Assembly (NCBI RefSeq): GCF_000972845.2
Contig: NC_040020.1
Coordinates: 2,356,669 to 2,420,668, forward strand
DNA from: Larimichthys crocea
Taxonomy: Eukaryota; Chordata; Actinopteri; Sciaenidae
DNA: 64,000 nt
Direction of reading: 5' to 3'
Part shown: one piece after another, positions 40,280 to 53,101 of the stretch
Layout of the letters: each line of letters starts with the position of its first letter
How positions within the stretch are numbered: the stretch's first letter is position 1
Program-made: the position numbers and the translations under genes
The notes under the pieces: generated by a model
Databases searched by the model: none
What the model was told of the DNA's origin: nothing
Seen by the model: only the letters and a program-made list of their open reading frames with translations

Positions 40280-42954
40280 GCTTTTAACTGGTTGATTTCA
40301 GTTTCTGCGGTGAGTTTTGAGTTATGTCTACCATTTCACAAAGTGAGATGTAAATTGTCAACACAAGGTCTGTAATATGTGGCACTGCAGTAATGAGATG
40401 GCTCACAGATCCCATGGTGCTCAAAACCTGCCAATTGCTACTTCAAGCTATTTTTGAATATTTTGACTGGACTGCAGTAAAACTATCTGAAGCAAAATCT
40501 CTGCCAGGGTCACAGTAATACATGCAGCACTGTGAATTACTGTAAATCTGACCACGGGTCATCCCTGAAACAGACTACTTGAGACAGTCTAAAATGTCTC
40601 AGATGTAGAGGTCTTAAGAATGAAAAGAATAAATCTATATTTCTAAGAAAGAAAAGTGAAAAGGACTTAGTATATATATATATTTTAAAAATGACATAAA
40701 AAAACAACAATTGAGCTATTTTATTTTAAGGATCCACCTTATTCATGAAATAATACATTTTGTGAGCAGGCTTGGAAATGACATCTTCCATATTCACTCT
40801 CGGTTGTTGATTTACCCTCATTGGGGATGCTGAGCTGAGACGTGGAAGCATTTTGTTCTTTGTGTCTCTGTGATTTACTCTCTGTTCTTTGCTAGGACAG
40901 CCAGGGGCTGTCAGCAATCTCCCAGCTGTAGCCTCTAAAACACAACTCATGGGCCTAATGAACCACGGCACAATTACTTTAGCAAAAAGCTGCCTTGCCT
41001 TAAGAGGGGGAAAGGGCATTTGAGTGTTCATAAACACGCACGTAATCTTAGTTTTTTTCTAGAGTAATTAAAAAAAAACTAAGGCTACATTTTTTTTGAA
41101 TGAAATAACCATGAAGGAACATCCAACAAAAAGCATTTTTATGTTCCTTCACCACTTTTGCTGAATTATCCAACCAATGGTCCACAAAAATAGACATGTC
41201 AACAAGAGATGAATGCACTTTTCTGTAGAAATTGGAAGGTATTGCTATTTGTATTTTCTATATATCAAAAATCATTGTAAAAACATAAATCTATGACACC
41301 GTTTTACCTTAAAGTTGTGAAATTTGAGAGCTAGGGTGTGTAAAGCCCAACAAGCACAGTTTTGACAACAAAGGAAGGTCATTTTTCCCTGAGTATTCAC
41401 ACATCCATATGCATGCAGAGTGTGCAATTACTGCTAGCTGTTGCGCTGTTAATATTCTATTACAACCAGAGATGATCCTTAATCTAATAAGGGCCCTTAT
41501 CTAATAGCCCCCCATTGTTTCTAGGCTCCTTTATGAGCACAGATGCCACAACAACTACACCATATTAGGTTGAAGATTATTATATTGCATAGGGCATTTT
41601 GCCAGCAAGAAAACTGATACAGTAGAGATCAATACACAGCTGGCTTGCCAATTGCTCAATGGTCGCAAATGACACTTATTACATGCTGAACTGACCCTCG
41701 GTGCACAATGTCAGCAGGACGCACGCGCAAGAAATCAAATGGAAAGATTTCATGTTGGTCACTGAACAGACGTAAAGGAAGATAATGTAGGGTTAAGTAT
41801 TGAATTTTTTTTTTTTATTGTTTGTCTTCTTCATTTTAAAGAGGGCCTCTTCGAGAGCTCCTCTGGGCTGATCTAGATGTTCACAATGTTTCATGAGGTA
41901 CCAAATTACTCCTTTCTTTAATGAAGAATCCAGTCCTTTACAAACACTCTGTCTTCCTCCTTGAGACAGCAGCCATCCTCATGGTCCACTTCAGATCCCT
42001 AGTTCACTTTTAAAAGTTCTCATTTTAGGCCTGAGTACAGGTTTATAAAATAAACACTAGAGCGTTTAAGACCCTTTACTGCTAGAAGCCTTACGAAAGT
42101 ATTAGGACCTCCTGAGTTTTGTCCTCCACAGAAAGCTGTACTTCTTCAGGCTACAATGTCCAATGTGGACTTCCAGTTTATAGTAGAACACATGGATATG
42201 TTACAGTCATTCTGAACAAAGCAATAACTCAACAACAGTCGAAGCCCATTAGGGGTTATCTAAGAACTCAGACCAGCCTAGTAAGTGCCTCACTGCAGAA
42301 GTTATAGGCCCTGCTCTCGTCTTACCAGTGATGGATGGCACTGTTTAGGGCACCTGAAAGGTTACCATGTTGATCCTATCTTAATGTTAACTGTACTTTA
42401 CCATTTCCTTGAGAACTGCACAGGAAAGAATGGAAGTCAAGTCCATTGTGACTTATCTTTGGCTAAAGTACCCTTATGTATCAAAAAAGTCTATATTCTT
42501 ACAATCATTCAGAGTATTTGTGTTGTGTTTGACACCACTGCTGCTATTATTCTTACAATTACTGTATTAATGTGGGAAAGGCTGCCAAGTTCTCATTCAA
42601 TAAGCATGATGCCATCGCCTTCAGTGCCTTTTCTTTCAGTGAAACGAGTTGAGAAGGAACTCTTTCCCCTCTATACGTTTCTTTTTTTGAGTATTAATAA
42701 ACACAGAGTGAGCGACTCTTAATCATCACGTACCCTCAGCTGTTATGGTTGGTCTGCAGCGCGTGTCTGACACTACGTCTATGCCATGTGACATTTTTGT
42801 TGTTAACTGGTTGCCATTAATCAGTTCATTAGCACAAAGTGCCCTACATGCATGGCTATATTTGCATTTAATAATATTTTAATGTGTCACATTATTTATC
42901 CAGGTACGCAGTGTGCTCGGATGTGTGTATGTGATTGGGGGAACAACATGGTGC

Positions 42955-42974
42955 TTTTTTTTTTTTTTTTTTTT
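42955..42974 (+). repeat. Poly(T) tract, about 20 bases
   Basis: Uninterrupted T run in otherwise unremarkable intron. Confidence 0.95.
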
Positions 42975-44936
42975 GTCCATCAAATGCAGACAAATGAGGG
43001 AATGAGTCCAACACTTGAACGACACTTGGTTTTAAGATGATAAAATGAGATCATATATTTAATAGATTTGACATTGAAGGTTTTTAAAAAATACTGGGTT
43101 TAATGGCACAATCCCAAAGTCCTGCACAAAAGGGTAAACCATGTGTGCAAAGTCAATGACGGTGTATCCAAGTGGATCTACTATTTTCGCTTATGCTGGC
43201 AAAGCTCGCACAGCTCACACCTCACTGTGCACAAAAAAAGGTTCTGTTGAAGTAGAACATAAACTGTATGTGTGTGATGATTAATCATTGTCTTGGCCAG
43301 TCTCACAACCTTTAAACGGCCGTGCCAATCACGGTGGTGCATGCTCACCAAATGTGGAGGAAAAGTCCAGAACAGGAAGAAAAATACTATCGTTGCCCGG
43401 GAGCTTTAGAGTCACAAAATGCAAATATATGGCATCACCAATACTATACGTAGCCAAAGGCCCACAGTGTGCCCTTTTAACTTGAATTTATATTTGTCGA
43501 GGTATTGAAAGTCCTTTCATGTCATGTTTTCCAAGTGTCATGCAGTGCATTTTTCCTTTTGCCTCACAGTGATCCACACACTTCACACACTAGTATTGCA
43601 TGTCCAGTCAGTGACTCTGATGTCGGCTATTTTATAATAAGTAAAGTAACAGTTTAAAAAAATATATATTTTAAAGCTTTCTTTGAAGTGATTTCAATAA
43701 ATGGGGCTACATGTGCGTGTGAGCTATCAAAACAGTAATTGTTAAATGTAATCTATAATTATTTTGCAGTCCAGAAGTCACTTTGTGTTTACATCAGACC
43801 AGGCGTGCACATGGGAGATAGCTGCAGGTGAAAGTGGACATGAGGTAAGAGGTGTATCCTTTTGTACTAGGACACTGTTTTATAAATCAATCTTTTTGTT
43901 TACATCCAAGCCATCATCTCCCTCTTTTCATGTGATCGTGAATTGCGAAGCACTTTGTAAAGTCTGTTTCAATACGAGCCCTAGAGTATAGATTAATCAT
44001 TGACCGCCCTTCTAATCTTTAATAATGACACACTATAAATAGCCACGGCCGCGTGCAACGGTCACACATATTGATGGCTGTTCTGATGCTGAACCTTACT
44101 GATGCACAGCAACGGCAATTAGTTAAACTGCACTTTTTCTTCATTGCCGTTCCTCTCTTCGACAGGTCTAATGAGTGGTGGAGAGGAATAACAAATATCG
44201 CTATGCAAGCTGATGTCTAAGGTTGTTTCTACATCCGTTTATGGTGAACTGCGTGGCGAAACAAGTGAGATTTTTCTTACAAAATCAGGTGTATGTGCAG
44301 CTTTGTAAATCTGCTGAAAAGAATGCATATGCACTCTGAGCTTGTGCATGCACACAGTTTTAGTCATGAATCCACACACTGTTTTATGCACCCGGTCCCT
44401 GGACATCTATTCTCAGCATATCAAAGGAGGTTTTCACCAACATCTTACCTTTCACTGTCTCATCTCCTCTCACCTTTACACCTTTCGCACTACTACTACA
44501 ACATTACCAAAGGGATTGGCAAAGAGCATTCAAGGTGAGGATATTACTAATGTTGAAACATGGCTTGGCACTCCTGTTTGTACTGGCCCTAAAAATAGAG
44601 CCTCACATATCAAACAAAAAGAAGTGAGTAAGGCTGCATCAGCCTCATGCGGAGGCTTTTTGTTTAGGTCCAACTCTTAAAGTTTGATGGGTAAAAGGAC
44701 CATGAGAAACTAGATTACTTAGATAATTAGTTTAGCATTTGAACAGAAACAGCTTTTCAGTGAATGTGTTGAGAGAGAGGTGTAATCAGGATTAAGTAGA
44801 AAGTTCAAAGGAGATCAGCTTTATGTTTGTCTGTTTCCATGGTGTGTGAGTGAATGTGTTCAAACAAGTGCGCAAATGAGCCTGTGTGCACACTCGCAAT
44901 TGGCTAATGAGCATCAAATTAATTTAAATCGGAGAG

Positions 44937-44945
44937 GAAACTCAC
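44937..44945 (-). other. 5' splice site (donor) of the alpha-catenin exon
   Basis: Read on the minus strand, the exon ends in AACAAT and continues GTGAGTTTC, a good match to the GTRAGT consensus. This sets the exon's 3' edge at 44946 and leaves the next exon in phase 0. Confidence 0.93.
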
Positions 44946-45149
44946 ATTGTTCATGTACTCGCTCAACAAGTCTTGAAGGGCCTGTCGAACGGCGTTGCAT
45001 TCAGCCACGATGCGTTCGCGGCGGTCGTCGCGTGTGCACGAAGAATCGGCCATTAGTGCGGCGCCACTGATGATGCTCTCCAGGCGCTCCTCCAGAGAGG
45101 GCCGGAAACGAGCCTCGCTGAATGTCAGAGGATCCAGGATGATCTTGTT
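44946..45149 (-). CDS. ctnna2: Internal coding exon of alpha-catenin, probably alphaN-catenin (M domain, vinculin-binding segment)
   Basis: Alpha-catenin links the cadherin/beta-catenin complex to actin at adherens junctions; the alphaN form is mainly neuronal. Read on the minus strand, the exon gives 68 complete codons without a stop, from NKIILDPLTFSEARF to ALQDLLSEYMNN, via SLEERLESIISGAALMADSS and CTRDDRRERIVAECNAVRQ. From memory this matches vertebrate alpha-catenin at roughly residues 285-353, the first part of the M domain. The helix RRERIVAECNAVRQALQDLL is the known vinculin-binding region, and its hydrophobic residues are intact. Both boundaries are phase 0, and a consensus acceptor and donor flank the exon. 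EYMNN and SEAR fit alphaN-catenin better than alphaE-catenin (EYMGN, SEER); ALMAD argues against alphaT-catenin (ALLAD). The family call is near certain, the paralogue less so. The exon is clearly more GC- and CpG-rich than its flanks. No neighbouring exon was found in the window. Confidence 0.96.
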
Positions 45150-45175
45150 CTGTGGGGCAAAAAGAAAAGTAGAAT
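45150..45175 (-). other. 3' splice site (acceptor) of the alpha-catenin exon
   Basis: Read on the minus strand, a pyrimidine-rich run (TTTTCTTTTTGCCCC) is followed by ACAG directly before the first codon AAC. This sets the exon's 5' edge at 45149. Confidence 0.93.
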
Positions 45176-47290
45176 ATCAGCACGATGATGCAATCTCATC
45201 TGGGCTAAATCGCGACCAGCGGAGGACCAAACCGATTCATGTGATTCATCATAGGCCTTGAGCGAGTTTAAGTGTATTTTTTGTGAAAGTATCCCAGCGG
45301 TACATATGGCAGTGTTTGGACTAAAGTCTGATAAACCATTAAATCATTTAACTAGGACACTGACCAGCCAGTGCAAGTAAAAATGGTTTAACACTAATTA
45401 GGGGAGTGGGACGCATCAAGAAATAGCAAGAACAATGTGCTTCTTGCATGCATAAATAATACATGAGTGTTTTATTTCAAAAGAAGGTATACCGCATATG
45501 GAAAAAAAATGCACATAACTTTGATATAAACAAAATGATTACATGAAGGAAAAAGAAAAACAAACACAGGTTAAGGTTTGGAACCATCTAAGACCTTTGC
45601 TTACAGAATAGCTTTGATATACTGAGTGAAAAATCTCAAGCTGCGTTTCTATCCTCCAGAGGGATGGAGTGTTTTGTAATAAATCCCTTCAAGGAGAAAA
45701 TGGAAGTCAAACTAAAAGGCATCTTCTTGATACAACCCAATAATTTAATCACTTTTTATTTTATTTTATTCCATGCAACAAATTCTAATTACAAACACGG
45801 ACATCTATCTTAGAAGTTCATAATAGAGATATATTTGCTTAAAGAACATAAAATGCTTCCGCTGTGTTCTTAATATGTTGGTAAACAACACTAAGTTATA
45901 TAAATATTCACCGAGGTCTGCTTGCAAATTTATTAAGATGTATGCAAATTGTAGCACCGAACGAGGCTGAATTGTGAACAACCAATCAGCCGCCATGATT
46001 AAGATAGGCAAAACCAGATACAGATACATAAAAGACATTCAAACACAGGGCAGCTCAACTTGGAGAAAATAAAGCGATACTCAGAATCTCTTTAGGCATA
46101 AAACACTCAGTCGACTTTGAAGGTTTAGGCTGTCTGTTTGAAGGTAGCAGACGCCCTCTCTTTTATTATGGACCACTTAAGCGTAATGCCACACCACAGT
46201 GACGTGCCCCCCTTTCCACATTTAGATTATTTCATATGAACTCTGCAGCGAAGAAGTGACAGAGTTATTATGTCCACACTATTTAAACGTTGCATTCACA
46301 GCAATCTGAGGTGTGATGGTTTGAAGGGGTAAGGTCACGCTCAACTCTCTGCTCGCCTGGTACAGAGAAATTAGCACTCTGGCTCATGCTGTATGTTCCT
46401 GTTAAGCTGCTTTAAAATGTTTCACTGAATTCAGAAAGCACACGGCATCTAGCTTTTTCACAGACGTGTAAGCAAGAGGTTGTCATTTTTAGCTTTTTAC
46501 TTGTGCTGCTAAATGCATTCGGTGCCATTTAGAGCTTCTTCTGCAAGTCGGCAACAGCCCACACGGATGTGATAGAAACAGTGCTGGGGTGTTTATTTTC
46601 TGAGCAAGGTATGGCCACCATACAATGTAAAACATAATGCAAGGAACAGCTGAAATCATTAGTTAAAGAATAGAGACACAAGAAATAAAAAGACGAGGTA
46701 GGTTCTCTCCAATATCACCTAGAAGCATTTTTCACATGTGATTCCACATATTATACAGATCAAAATAAGACTTAAATCTATACACATTTGCCTCTTTAAA
46801 AATTATGTAAATACTGTGGTAATAAAGCTATTTTTCTTAACACTGACTTATATTAATTTGTTCAGTCCTGAGAGATAAGAAGACCCATGGATCAGTGAAC
46901 ACAGACGTGAATTTGTGAAGCAGAACGACATGTGCCTTGTATTTTACTGCTAATGGTGTTTTATCATATCCGCTTTCCATCTGTTCACTAATCTGAGTTT
47001 GTTGTTTCCATCCTAAGGTTCAACAAAACCAATTAAATTATTGTTTCTAATCCTTCAGCACCCAGCCAGACAAAAGTAGCTTTTCTGTGTCATCTAAGCT
47101 ATAAATTAACTCAACATTCATCAATAAGTCAGTGGGGGAAAAGCCTTAAGTTATGGCTCTATGGCACCCATGATGAGTTTCACAATTGTTGGGTAATAGT
47201 GCAGAGCAGAGGCGCATTGTTTGGTCTTTCCTCAGCCAGTCTAATCCTGGGGCACAGTGACAGACTGTCAAATGATGCACAATCACATGT

Positions 47291-47308
47291 AAGGTAAGGT
47301 AAGGTAAG
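47291..47308 (+). repeat. (AAGGT)n short tandem repeat
   Basis: Three perfect pentamers and part of a fourth. Confidence 0.85.
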
Positions 47309-48032
47309 AGAGTGCGAGCTCTAAGCATAACCTACTTTTCATCTTCAGCTGGCAGGAAAGTGCAGGAAATACAAGATTTCAGAGGAAATAGATGGGAAGG
47401 GAGAGAAAGTTTGGGGCTACGGAAAATACATTTTAAAAAATGAGATCAGATGTAGAGACAGGGGGAGAGAAAATACAGGCAAAAAAAAATGCAAAAAAAG
47501 AGATAAATATGGAACAGAAAAAAAACATCTGAGGGAGAGACCGTTGGTAGTGGTTCAACATAAAACAAGCAATCTGAATCTCTTGTTTCTTTCTGTCCTA
47601 AACTTTGCTGGGAGCTGGCCTATGAAACATTACTAACACAGAGTTTTAAAAATGTTCCTGCAGTTCTTGTGTATGTCTCCATGGATTCCAAAATGATGCC
47701 TAGTACCTTAAAGCAATGTGCCATGTACGGCCTTTTGTTTATTATGGTTGTGAATTTGTGGTGCATTTATCTTATAGCTTATATTTCACAGAATTTTTTT
47801 AAACATATTTCTGTCGCCTGATACAGCAATATTATTGATTAACGTGTTGTCTAACAGGCCACCTATGCCAACATTAAAGACAAGCATACATTCTGAACGT
47901 GGTGTTGCAATAATCAATACATAAGAGAGCAGTTGATTTATTTTGTTTACTACTCCACAGTGACATATGGAGTAAAAAAAAATAATAAAAAGTTTTGCTA
48001 TATCGATAATCTTGGAGTGGAGTTTTTGTCCC

Positions 48033-48057
48033 CTTTCTTCCTTTCTTTCTTTCTTTG
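48033..48057 (+). repeat. (CTTT)n microsatellite
   Basis: CTTT repeat with one CTTC interruption. Confidence 0.85.
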
Positions 48058-49188
48058 CCTCTTCTGTTCCACCAGCTTCTAAAACAGCATTTCTGCAGGC
48101 GTTTAACAAAGGTGTGGCATGTACAGTAGATGCGACAAGGTGAGCTGCTTCCATGTAAGACATAAAATCTACTTGTATGTACAGAAAGGTTATTTATCTA
48201 CCATTGAATAGTCTTCAATACATTGATCATCTTTGTATTAAAAAAGCATCCATTGTCCCTTCTGTCTTTTTACAGCTAGTCTTATGTTGACATGTGAATT
48301 TAAAAAATCGGATGGAAATAGAAAGCAAAAAGGTATAACAATGCTCGACACACTGCAGATCTCGACAAAGAGAGATGCAAAGAAAGAGAGAACATCAAGG
48401 GAAACCGAGAACATGCCTCAATTGTTATTCCACACACCACGTCAGGTTGCAATTATCACTGGGAGTTGGGAATAGGCAGAGTAGAAAGAGTAGGCTGAGA
48501 GGTTTTCAAGGTAATTGGCAATGGCTGAAGTCATCCTCCAGGAAGCTCACAAGTGACTGATAGTGTCAGTTCCCTCACTGAATTTCATAGTATTAAAGAG
48601 ATTTTTTTTTTAGACTTTTGTCATCTTTGAACCTCATTATCAGATACCCTGTAGTTTGTTTTAAAGGCCCAAACTAGCTAGTATTTGTGAAGAGTGCACA
48701 CGGTAAATAATGTTTGAGGTTTTATAATAAAAACAAACAAACAATAAAACCATTTTTTTTTCCCTATATGCCTAACATATCTGATTAAGTTTCAGTATAC
48801 TGCAGCATCTCACAATGCCTTTTTCTTTGGTAGATAGACTGTTCTTCAAATACAGTATATTCAGTACTAAAATAATATTTTACAAATCTACTTTATATGA
48901 ATTTACACACAGAGCACTTGAGCTTCTGAGCTGTGTAACTGGAAAATGGAGATTCAGTGTATTGTTCAAGGATAATTCAGCTCAGCATATTTGCTGACAC
49001 TGAATTTTGAAGCCTGTCATTGCACACTGTCAAAAGTCTCATTGCTTGAATGAAAGAGTAAATGTATCTAAGCATAATTCTAGGTCAAATGTGCTCTTTG
49101 CTTTTTTTATAATGTACTGTGCAGCTAACCGGAATGTGCTCGAAGAGCATTTCCAAATTGGAAAAATACATATTGCAGTTTTTTTTGA

Positions 49189-49655
49189 TAGGTTGCTTGC
49201 ACAGAATAGTTAGACATGTCACAGGATACATCTTTTGGATGCACTGGGATCCATTATCTGTGGGGTTACAAGGGTTTTAAGGTCAATGACAACCTAGGTG
49301 ACCCAACCAGGGCTGATCAACCCGGCAGCAACAAGCCAGTTTATCTAAATCCACCTGACGGTGGTACCTGCTGCACACCAGTCTTTATCAGGGAGCCTCG
49401 GCACTCCACTTCTGCTGACTTGACTAGTCATAGCAAGTGTGAAGAGATGGTGCAGCCAGTTATGATTCCCTTCTCAAACCCGCTCTGCTGTGATGTTGTA
49501 CACCCAGAAGAAACTCCTATCTCAAAGTTGTTGTAGTAATCCAGAATGAGGTCACAGATCTTACCTGCAGGCTAATGACAGAGTAAGATATATTGTAGGT
49601 TGTTTGTACAGAGCAGTTAGACAGATCGTACCTGCAGGCTGATGAAAGAGTTAAG
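49189..49655. repeat. Interspersed direct repeats of unknown origin
   Basis: A 28-base motif beginning TAGGTTGCTTGCACAGA at 49189-49216 recurs at 49596-49623 with four differences by eye. A second motif (CAGATCTTACCTGCAGGCT) at 49555-49587 recurs at 49622-49655, giving a period of about 67 bases. The enclosed 106-codon open frame (49216-49536, plus strand) resembles nothing I know. The arrangement could be a decayed minisatellite or the edge of an old retroelement. Confidence 0.5.
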
Positions 49656-50110
49656 GTTTTTCCTCGAGTCTTGGCCAGGATTTAAGACTGTATTTCATTG
49701 TGAATTTTGATTTTGACAGTGTATCAAGGCTAGAGGCAACCTTATGTTTGCCCAACAAAGGGTGATGTTATTAGTTTGACCCCACTTTAGGGCATTAACC
49801 AGTGAGACAGGGCCCATGTCACATCAGCCTATATCAAATGTGCCTTCCAGGACTTTCCGATATCTGATGACAATAATTTTGTCTAAGAGGGAAGTTCAGC
49901 GAAGTCTTGAAGATACCACTGTATTGCCCCTGGTGGCCCTATTCCGGGGTTCAGGGGCTGTTTGGTTCTGATTATTACGTTGTTTGACAAAGCTCTACCC
50001 ACACTGGGCCAGGAGGGGCATTAGTCATAACCCACTATCTGATTGATTAACCTAATGAAGAACGCCAGACTCGGGGTTAGGCTCTGGCCTTCTGCTGTCA
50101 GCCAGTGGAA
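49656..50110. other. Compositionally distinct block of unknown origin
   Basis: This stretch appears richer in GC than the AT-rich intron around it, with runs such as GCCCCTGGTGGCCC and CCGGGGTTCAGGGGC near 49930-49960. No open frame of note and no terminal repeats were found. It adjoins the direct repeats at 49189-49655 and may be part of the same old insertion. Confidence 0.3.
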
Positions 50111-53077
50111 GGAAAACTAAAACATCTTTGGAAAAGGTCAATCCGTGTGGGTGTGGTGAAGAACATTGGATTAGTTGAGTCACTTTAAACCCACTTATTG
50201 TTCATTAGAAATAGGAAATAAAATCTATGAAGGAGTGGGTGCATGTAAGAGCATTTACACTGTTTAACATGTGATTAGCAATGTTAAATCTTGGTACACA
50301 CAATAATGCCCTCATGCCATACCAACAGTGTAAGAAATGTTCTGCTTGAGAGATCCTCGAAAAAACTTAAATTTGCATTATATAACTTTTTAAAACCAAC
50401 ACTAGTCACACACAAGCAGCAACTGGCAACCTGGGCATAATCGTGAGTGTATTGGGAGATGTGCAGATTTCCACAAACCTTTGGTTCACATTTTTAAATG
50501 ATCAGATCTGGCATACACTACATGCCAGGAGATAAGAGTGGCTGTGTTTCTTCGGGACAGCAATATAGTGGGTGTTTGAGTTCAATTATACAACATGCCT
50601 CTTTGACTTTTATTCCATAACCTCTAAAGATAAAAACATAATTTAGTCATATAGCTGTGTAATAATCTTTTCATCAATCCATCCATTCATTCACCTGGAA
50701 CACACTAAATATTTCAAAGGTGACCCTTTACCATGTCTTCATATTGTGTAGTACGCTAAACTGGGTAGTGCTGAATCTTTCATATGCAAAAACAGTGGGA
50801 CATCTGAGCAAAGAAACGTAAATACATGTCCTACAGGACTGCACTACTGGACTGGGCTTAATGTTTCATGACAAAAAGAGAGATTTGATAGCATGCAGAC
50901 AAGCTTTATGGGTTAACACACTGAAAGAAATCCAAAACCACAGATTCATGTTTAAGCAGTTTAACACAACAGGAACAGGGAGTTTAAGCTATAGTGTATC
51001 AATGAGAGGCTAATTTTAATCAACTTGGACAAAGTAATTGATGAATAAGACAGAACCATAATCTTTGTCAAAATTGCTGCTTGAACTCAAAATGTGAAAA
51101 ACAATAAATGTTTGGTTGATTACTAACTACGTAATCAGACCAAAAACAGCTTAAAAATGATCTAGATCACACAACCTCATGTAATTATATTCAATCACAA
51201 CAAAATAAAATGAACTGCAATCAAACATCGTGCTGCAAAAAAATTTACTTTCAACTTGCAACAGTGTCTTATGTTCGATTCCACCTATTGGTATTTAAAA
51301 AACATGGCATGTATTACCTTTTTATTTTTAATGGAAGTTTCACATTGTGATTATATGATGGGTCTTTTCCGTCATTACACATTTCAAAGAGGAACACAAA
51401 AAGCCTTTGTACCTTTGTGACTCAAACTAAAACATAGTAGAGTCATTAGATGCTTCAGCCATTCCCACTGCATTAAGGACACTCAGTGTCATTACATGTA
51501 AATGGAATAAGCTCCATACTGATGCATATATTTGTAACACTTTAATATAATTCATAATTTTTATCATCAAAAGCCAACATATGATCAGTGTTTGATTGGC
51601 AATATCAGGCCAATGGTGATTTACAATAAAAACTAGTAACATAACAACTTGTACACTTTTTGTTGATCTTTAAAAAGAGTTAAAAACATATAAAATGTTA
51701 TAAAGTCTGTAAGTGATATCGAAGTGATGTATCGCTGAATGAAAAAAAGAACATGTTTTTCATCCTCCAGGATGTTCGTTGGTATACTGTACAGCAGCCT
51801 GACCTCACAGGATATATAAAGCTTTACTTTTGGAAAAGATGTTCATGTATGTAATTGTCTTCTTTTTTCCTTAGAGTACTACAGTACATGAATTATTAAG
51901 TTGAGTGGTATTGTCCTTTTTTGTTGCCGCTACGTACTGTGTAGTAGACATGCGTTGCTAGCAAAATGCCCCCCGCATGGTAAATATACCACACAAATAT
52001 CACATTAGGAATCAACAAAAAGTAATGCACTCTTAAATATTTCAGATAGAAAAGAAAAAGAAGGGCCAATCGCAGCAGAGAACGGGAAAAAAAACAACAC
52101 ATGAATTAGTAAAATAGTGTAACCAGCAGGAAATCAAACTAAAAGCTCAGTCTTCCTAAAATAGTGAGGGCATGCCCCATTGAGCTCGGTGCGGCCAGTT
52201 TGAATACATTTTCACAATAAAGCCAACAACTATCTCCCCGCTCTGAAGCATGTGCACAGACACATGCTTGTTCGAGCTTAGTTGAAACATAAACAAGGCT
52301 GGAATTACTGTACACATGTTAATTAGAACTGCACTTTGAACAAAGACAAAAGCCGTCACCAACTGCCAACAGGGACATACTCAGTCAACAATCTGAATCT
52401 ATTCTCCAGATGTCTTCAGCTTGTTTGCGGGATATTACAGTATATGAATATTTTGAGCAGCGCTGTTTACTTGCACACGAGGTGAAAGAGGGTGGAAAAA
52501 CAGAAACAGGATGCACCCACGGAAAACGTACAGAATAGTTTTACATAGTAATGCGCCGTTTTCATACCCATTTAGAATTGAGACGATTCACAGTGGTCAG
52601 GACATTTTGATTAATGATTGAACTTTTTATCCTGCTGGTTTAATTACGTCAAGTTTAAATGTGACCTGCCTCATGTAGGCTATACCTAAGGGTGGATATC
52701 ACGGTTCTGTGTGTAATCAACTTGATTAGGGAAAAGAAACATCAACTTTCAGTATAATCAACATTTTTTACATAGCATTAACAAATCGTTTTCTCTATGG
52801 GCAATGTGCTCATAATATATGCCTGAAACTCATATTCAAATGTGCTTCGTTTGAATATCATTCGAGCCGTCAACAGTCCCTTCTCTGGTAACACTATGCC
52901 AGTCGCATCACAAGTGCAGCTCGTCCCCCACGGGTTCGCACTACTTGACATCTCATTGCTTTTCCCCCTCCCTTTCTGTTTTGTGCCTTGATACGTTTGC
53001 TCAAAAAGTGAAACAGAGATACAGTAGCAGACAAAATGACTCCCTGATTCACAGCAGTTTCAATGGGACAGCAATGA

Positions 53078-53101
53078 TTTTTTTTGTTTGTTTGTTTGTT
53101 T
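53078..53101 (+). repeat. (TTTG)n microsatellite after a T run
   Basis: A T run followed by about four TTTG units. Confidence 0.9.

Larger units (their letters stand above)
1..44945 (-). other. Downstream intron of the alpha-catenin gene (at least 44.9 kb, runs off the left edge)
   Basis: Inferred to be intron because it follows the donor at 44945 and holds no further alpha-catenin coding sequence that I could find. I looked for the next expected segment (GRKEKGD, MTKKTRDLRRQLRK, VPLLVLIEAAK) and did not see it. AT-rich throughout, with scattered homopolymers. The blocks 1-4300, 4650-9180, 9600-11870, 11930-13760, 14590-18290, 18420-26580 (apart from simple repeats and a possible regulatory block near 20880-21010), 27090-31480, 31720-32160, 35130-38490 and 40280-44940 hold only short simple repeats and chance open frames up to 145 codons. 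A nested gene on either strand cannot be excluded if it is made of short exons or is non-coding. Confidence 0.8.

Noticed and set aside
42285..42722. Longest open frame in the window (145 codons, plus strand)
   Set aside because: At this base composition I estimate that about one frame of this length is expected by chance in 64 kb on six frames. It has no recognisable domain or splice context.
44995..45261. Plus-strand open frames of 88 and 74 codons over the alpha-catenin exon
   Set aside because: They are antisense shadows of a GC-rich coding exon; the minus-strand frame explains the conservation and splice sites.
47786..48163. 125-codon minus-strand frame with a charged KKERKEERG stretch
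   Set aside because: The charged stretch is just the translated CTTT microsatellite; the rest resembles nothing known.
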